A DNA stretch of 64,000 nucleotides from Sycobia sp. Sy_11. Lineage: Eukaryota > Arthropoda > Insecta > Hymenoptera > Epichrysomallidae. The first letter of the stretch is position 1. Every line of letters starts with the position of its first letter. Positions 61,699 to 64,000 of the stretch are shown one piece after another. The stretch covers positions 756,501 through 820,500 of the forward strand of contig JACCIC010000098.1 in NCBI GenBank assembly GCA_018907035.1, read 5' to 3'. Below the pieces are notes generated by a model that saw only the letters and a program-made list of their open reading frames with translations, was not told the DNA's origin and did not search any database. The translations under genes were made by a program, and so were the position numbers.

Positions 61699-61732
61699 AA
61701 AAAAAAAAAAAAAATAAATAAATAAATAAATA
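61699..61732. repeat. Poly(A) and (AAAT)n
   Basis: Sixteen A followed by four AAAT-type units; could be the tail of a retroposed sequence, but nothing upstream was recognised. Confidence 0.8.
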
Positions 61733-62779
61733 AGTCCCGTCAAAGTTCGCCAGACTCGGCAGTTTGAAATCTATGCCAATTAGAATTGTTCCCGAGATGG
61801 CATTTTGTCGTTAATAATGCAAGAAAAAAAATTCCCCCCGTTGTAAGGTCCGCTACTATTCGATTCTACTTTTGAAAGTTTATCTTTAACTTCGTGCGCT
61901 TTTCAATTCGAATAAATCGTAACATCGTCCGAGTTCCGTTCTTTACTGATGATAAAATATTAAACATAATTAAATGTTCGTTACAGTATTTGAGAAAATT
62001 ACATATTCTCGGCTAGATAATCGTTGGGCAGTTCACAGTTTCGTGTATTTAGGCCGGGTATCGAGAAGTTTTTACATGGGTTCCTATCTACGATTTTCCG
62101 TATACCCGCGCGATTTTCTCGATTAACCTGATACAATAAAAAGGTAAATATGTAGCTAATCGTATTTTTTTTTTATTGCTGTACAGGCTACTCGTCGAAC
62201 GGATCATTCTATGTCTTAACCCTCGTTCGAATGTATTTTTCCTAGCATATTGACGACGTGTCTAAACGCATAGTCCCATTTGAAATTAGAATTATTTGCC
62301 ATTGAGTGAATTTTGTAAAATATTTTAAGAATGTCCAAAATTATATAGAATATTAAGAGTATTCACATAAATCTACTACAAAAAATAATCTACTTATAGT
62401 GTGCTTGAACATAAAAAGATTTCAAATAAATATGAATACTTAGTAACTTACTATAATAAATAACTTGCTTATAATAAATAACTGACAATAACTTACTATT
62501 AATAAATTATTATATTCAATTGATATGTTATTTAAAAAATTTCGTTTTATTTTTAATTTCACAATTATACAATAAAAAAAATTATTTAAGAAACAATAAT
62601 AATAACTACAAAACTGTAGAACGAATATTCTAATGAATTAATAGTAATAATTGATTTAAGTATTCATATTGATTGATACAAAATCACAACATATATTTTT
62701 AAATTACCCTACTGGTCTTGGACGGATGTGAACATTATCGACTGACCACGTTTTTCAAAAAATTATAGTATTTATTTAA

Positions 62780-63193
62780 ATTATAGTATAGTAAAATTAT
62801 TATAGTACTAATATAACGACAGTCAGATTATCTTTGTTTATGATCATCCCCGTAGAATCTGAAAAGGTATCGCTATTAAAACAATAAAATAAAAAATTAG
62901 ATTTAGTCCTCGAAGATGAATCGGAGCGGTTCGAAACGTCGGGTATTTAAGGTAGATTTAAATATAAGGTGAGGGGCGGGGGGTCAGAATGTCCTTTGCT
63001 AATGTAGCGTACATATAGTTCTCTTTTTTTTGAATTTTAATTGAATTAAATCTTTTTATTTTATTTTTTAGTAGTAATTCCATTTCGGATTCTTTGGGGA
63101 GTGATTGTGAACAGGGACAGTCTGACTGTCATTACATTAGTATAGTATAATATAAAAATATTTATTAATTCAATGCACAACTGTCAACATAAG
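62780..63193 (+). mobile_element. TIR-family element copy D
   Basis: Inner arms at 62816-62872 ('cgacagtcagattatctttg') and, inverted, 63081-63145 ('gggacagtctgactgtcatt') flank the module at 62903-62942 ('cctcgaagatgaatcgg' ... 'cgaaacgtcgg'). The right end continues with 'aaatatttattaattcaatg' and 'aactgtcaacataag', the inverse of the extended terminus seen at 45221. The inner 'actgtaagaccgataaa' part of the terminus has been lost on this side. No coding frame. Confidence 0.7.
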
Positions 63194-64000
63194 TAAAATT
63201 CACATATATCCTAAAAACGATTTACATCATTCAAATTCCGTACTCACGCAAAAGACATTTCTTTGGCCATTTTAGATACATAAATAATGAAGTTTAAGTT
63301 GTATCGCAGCATGTTTTCTCGTTGTTATTTTATACTGTATCGATTTAAAAAATCATGCTACAGAAGTTTCGTTGAATTTAAAAATAAAATAACTATGGTT
63401 ATTCAATTTTTTTTATTTATTATTATTAAGGCCAGCTTTCATCTTCCGGCGAAAATTGTCTGGCTATTTTCAGTTCTGACAAGAGCCGCCAGAAACGCAT
63501 TATAACTAATCTTCAACGTGCGCGCGCGGGCGGGCGTATAAATTTGTACAGCTCATTATACATTTACATCGTAAATTCTTGTCGCCGTGACAATCGCAAT
63601 AATGTCGACGGCAAATCTTCTACTATCTGTAATTCAAGATTGCCTGTGTACAATATAACTCGTTGGGATCGAATTTTCAACCGTGGCAGGCCACCGCGTA
63701 TCGAAAAGCCGATCGCCATTGGCAGATAAATCGCCATATAACTGTCGCATGGATTTTGGCACGAGCTCTATATATACATATATACAAACATATATATATG
63801 TATACGTATAGCCTGAAAATTATGTAGCGGATCGATCTCGAATTTCTTCCCAAATTTTCTCAAATAAATCGACCAATGCACTTTTATTGCCAATTTGTCA
63901 TTGCGACATTCTTACACGTCTTCGTAAAATTCTTAAAAGGATCATCTCCGCTATTCGTCGCCACTGGCGTCCTCTGCAGCGTCTCGCCGCGGGATTGAAA
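63194..64000. other. Window end, no supported gene
   Basis: Mixed composition, CpG-rich at 63515-63535 and near 63960-64000. Frames at 63287-63505 and 63544-63729 show no family features. Confidence 0.45.

Larger units (their letters stand above)
58952..62779. other. GC- and CpG-richer noncoding region
   Basis: Base composition shifts visibly toward GC and CpG here, for example at 59050-59300 and 60990-61600. Frames at 60848-61324, 61206-61547 (minus) and 61145-61402, 61386-61595 (plus) overlap on both strands without family features. This may be intron or upstream sequence of a host gene outside the window. No splice-supported exon could be argued. Confidence 0.45.

Noticed and set aside
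62903..62942. Hammerhead ribozyme in the TIR-family module
   Set aside because: The GAAAC part is present but the required CUGAUGA core and matching flanking stems are not.

Overview
This window looks like AT-rich nuclear DNA from an insect. A hymenopteran, possibly an ant, is my best guess, but it rests on general texture only: very AT-rich spacer, abundant TA microsatellites, BEL/Pao and mariner transposons, and a metazoan-type tRNA-Phe. I found no convincing host protein-coding gene or exon. Apart from two tRNA genes, everything I can support is mobile-element material, inverted-repeat elements, simple repeats or featureless spacer.

The left 13.6 kb is the most structured part. A 2.58-kb segment carrying an intact tRNA-Phe(GAA) gene occurs twice in direct orientation (1672-4255 and 10975-13553) and differs by only about 15 substitutions seen by eye. 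Between the copies lies a minus-strand BEL/Pao retrotransposon (about 5.1-10.9 kb). Its order is 5' LTR part, primer-binding site, gag, zinc knuckle, protease, RT, RNase H, integrase, DUF5641-like tail, polypurine tract. It is dead: several in-frame stops and frameshifts. Its primer-binding site is an exact 18-nt complement of the 3' end (plus CCA) of the tRNA-Phe encoded on both sides. A broken tRNA-Phe copy lies at 24419-24468.

From 13.6 to 38.8 kb there is AT-rich spacer with scattered remnants: a terminal-inverted-repeat (TIR) family with at least six copies or fragments over the whole window, an RNase H-like piece, a decayed BEL integrase (21.3-22.4 kb), a 2-kb imperfect foldback (27.1-29.1 kb), a 315-bp foldback (29.4-29.7 kb), a non-LTR reverse-transcriptase fragment (31.2-31.5 kb) and a decayed Tc1/mariner-class element (36.0-37.3 kb).

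From 38.8 to 43.6 kb there is a nest. An LTR-like repeat also present at 1-660 is split by about 3.3 kb of insertions: a mariner with both TIRs, a TA target duplication and a single internal stop, and a degraded BEL pol of another lineage. From 45 to 51 kb come a CATAT array, an insect repeat motif, a hAT-like MITE with 8-bp flanking duplications, a 500-bp foldback with a near-perfect stem, and an 895-bp TIR element with five copies of a GGGGCATG-type module.

From about 52 to 64 kb the DNA is spacer with microsatellites, turning visibly richer in GC and CpG from about 58.7 kb. That end may approach a host gene, but no exon can be supported. The elements do not form one pathway; the only functional link I can argue is between the tRNA-Phe genes and the BEL element that would have used that tRNA as its primer.
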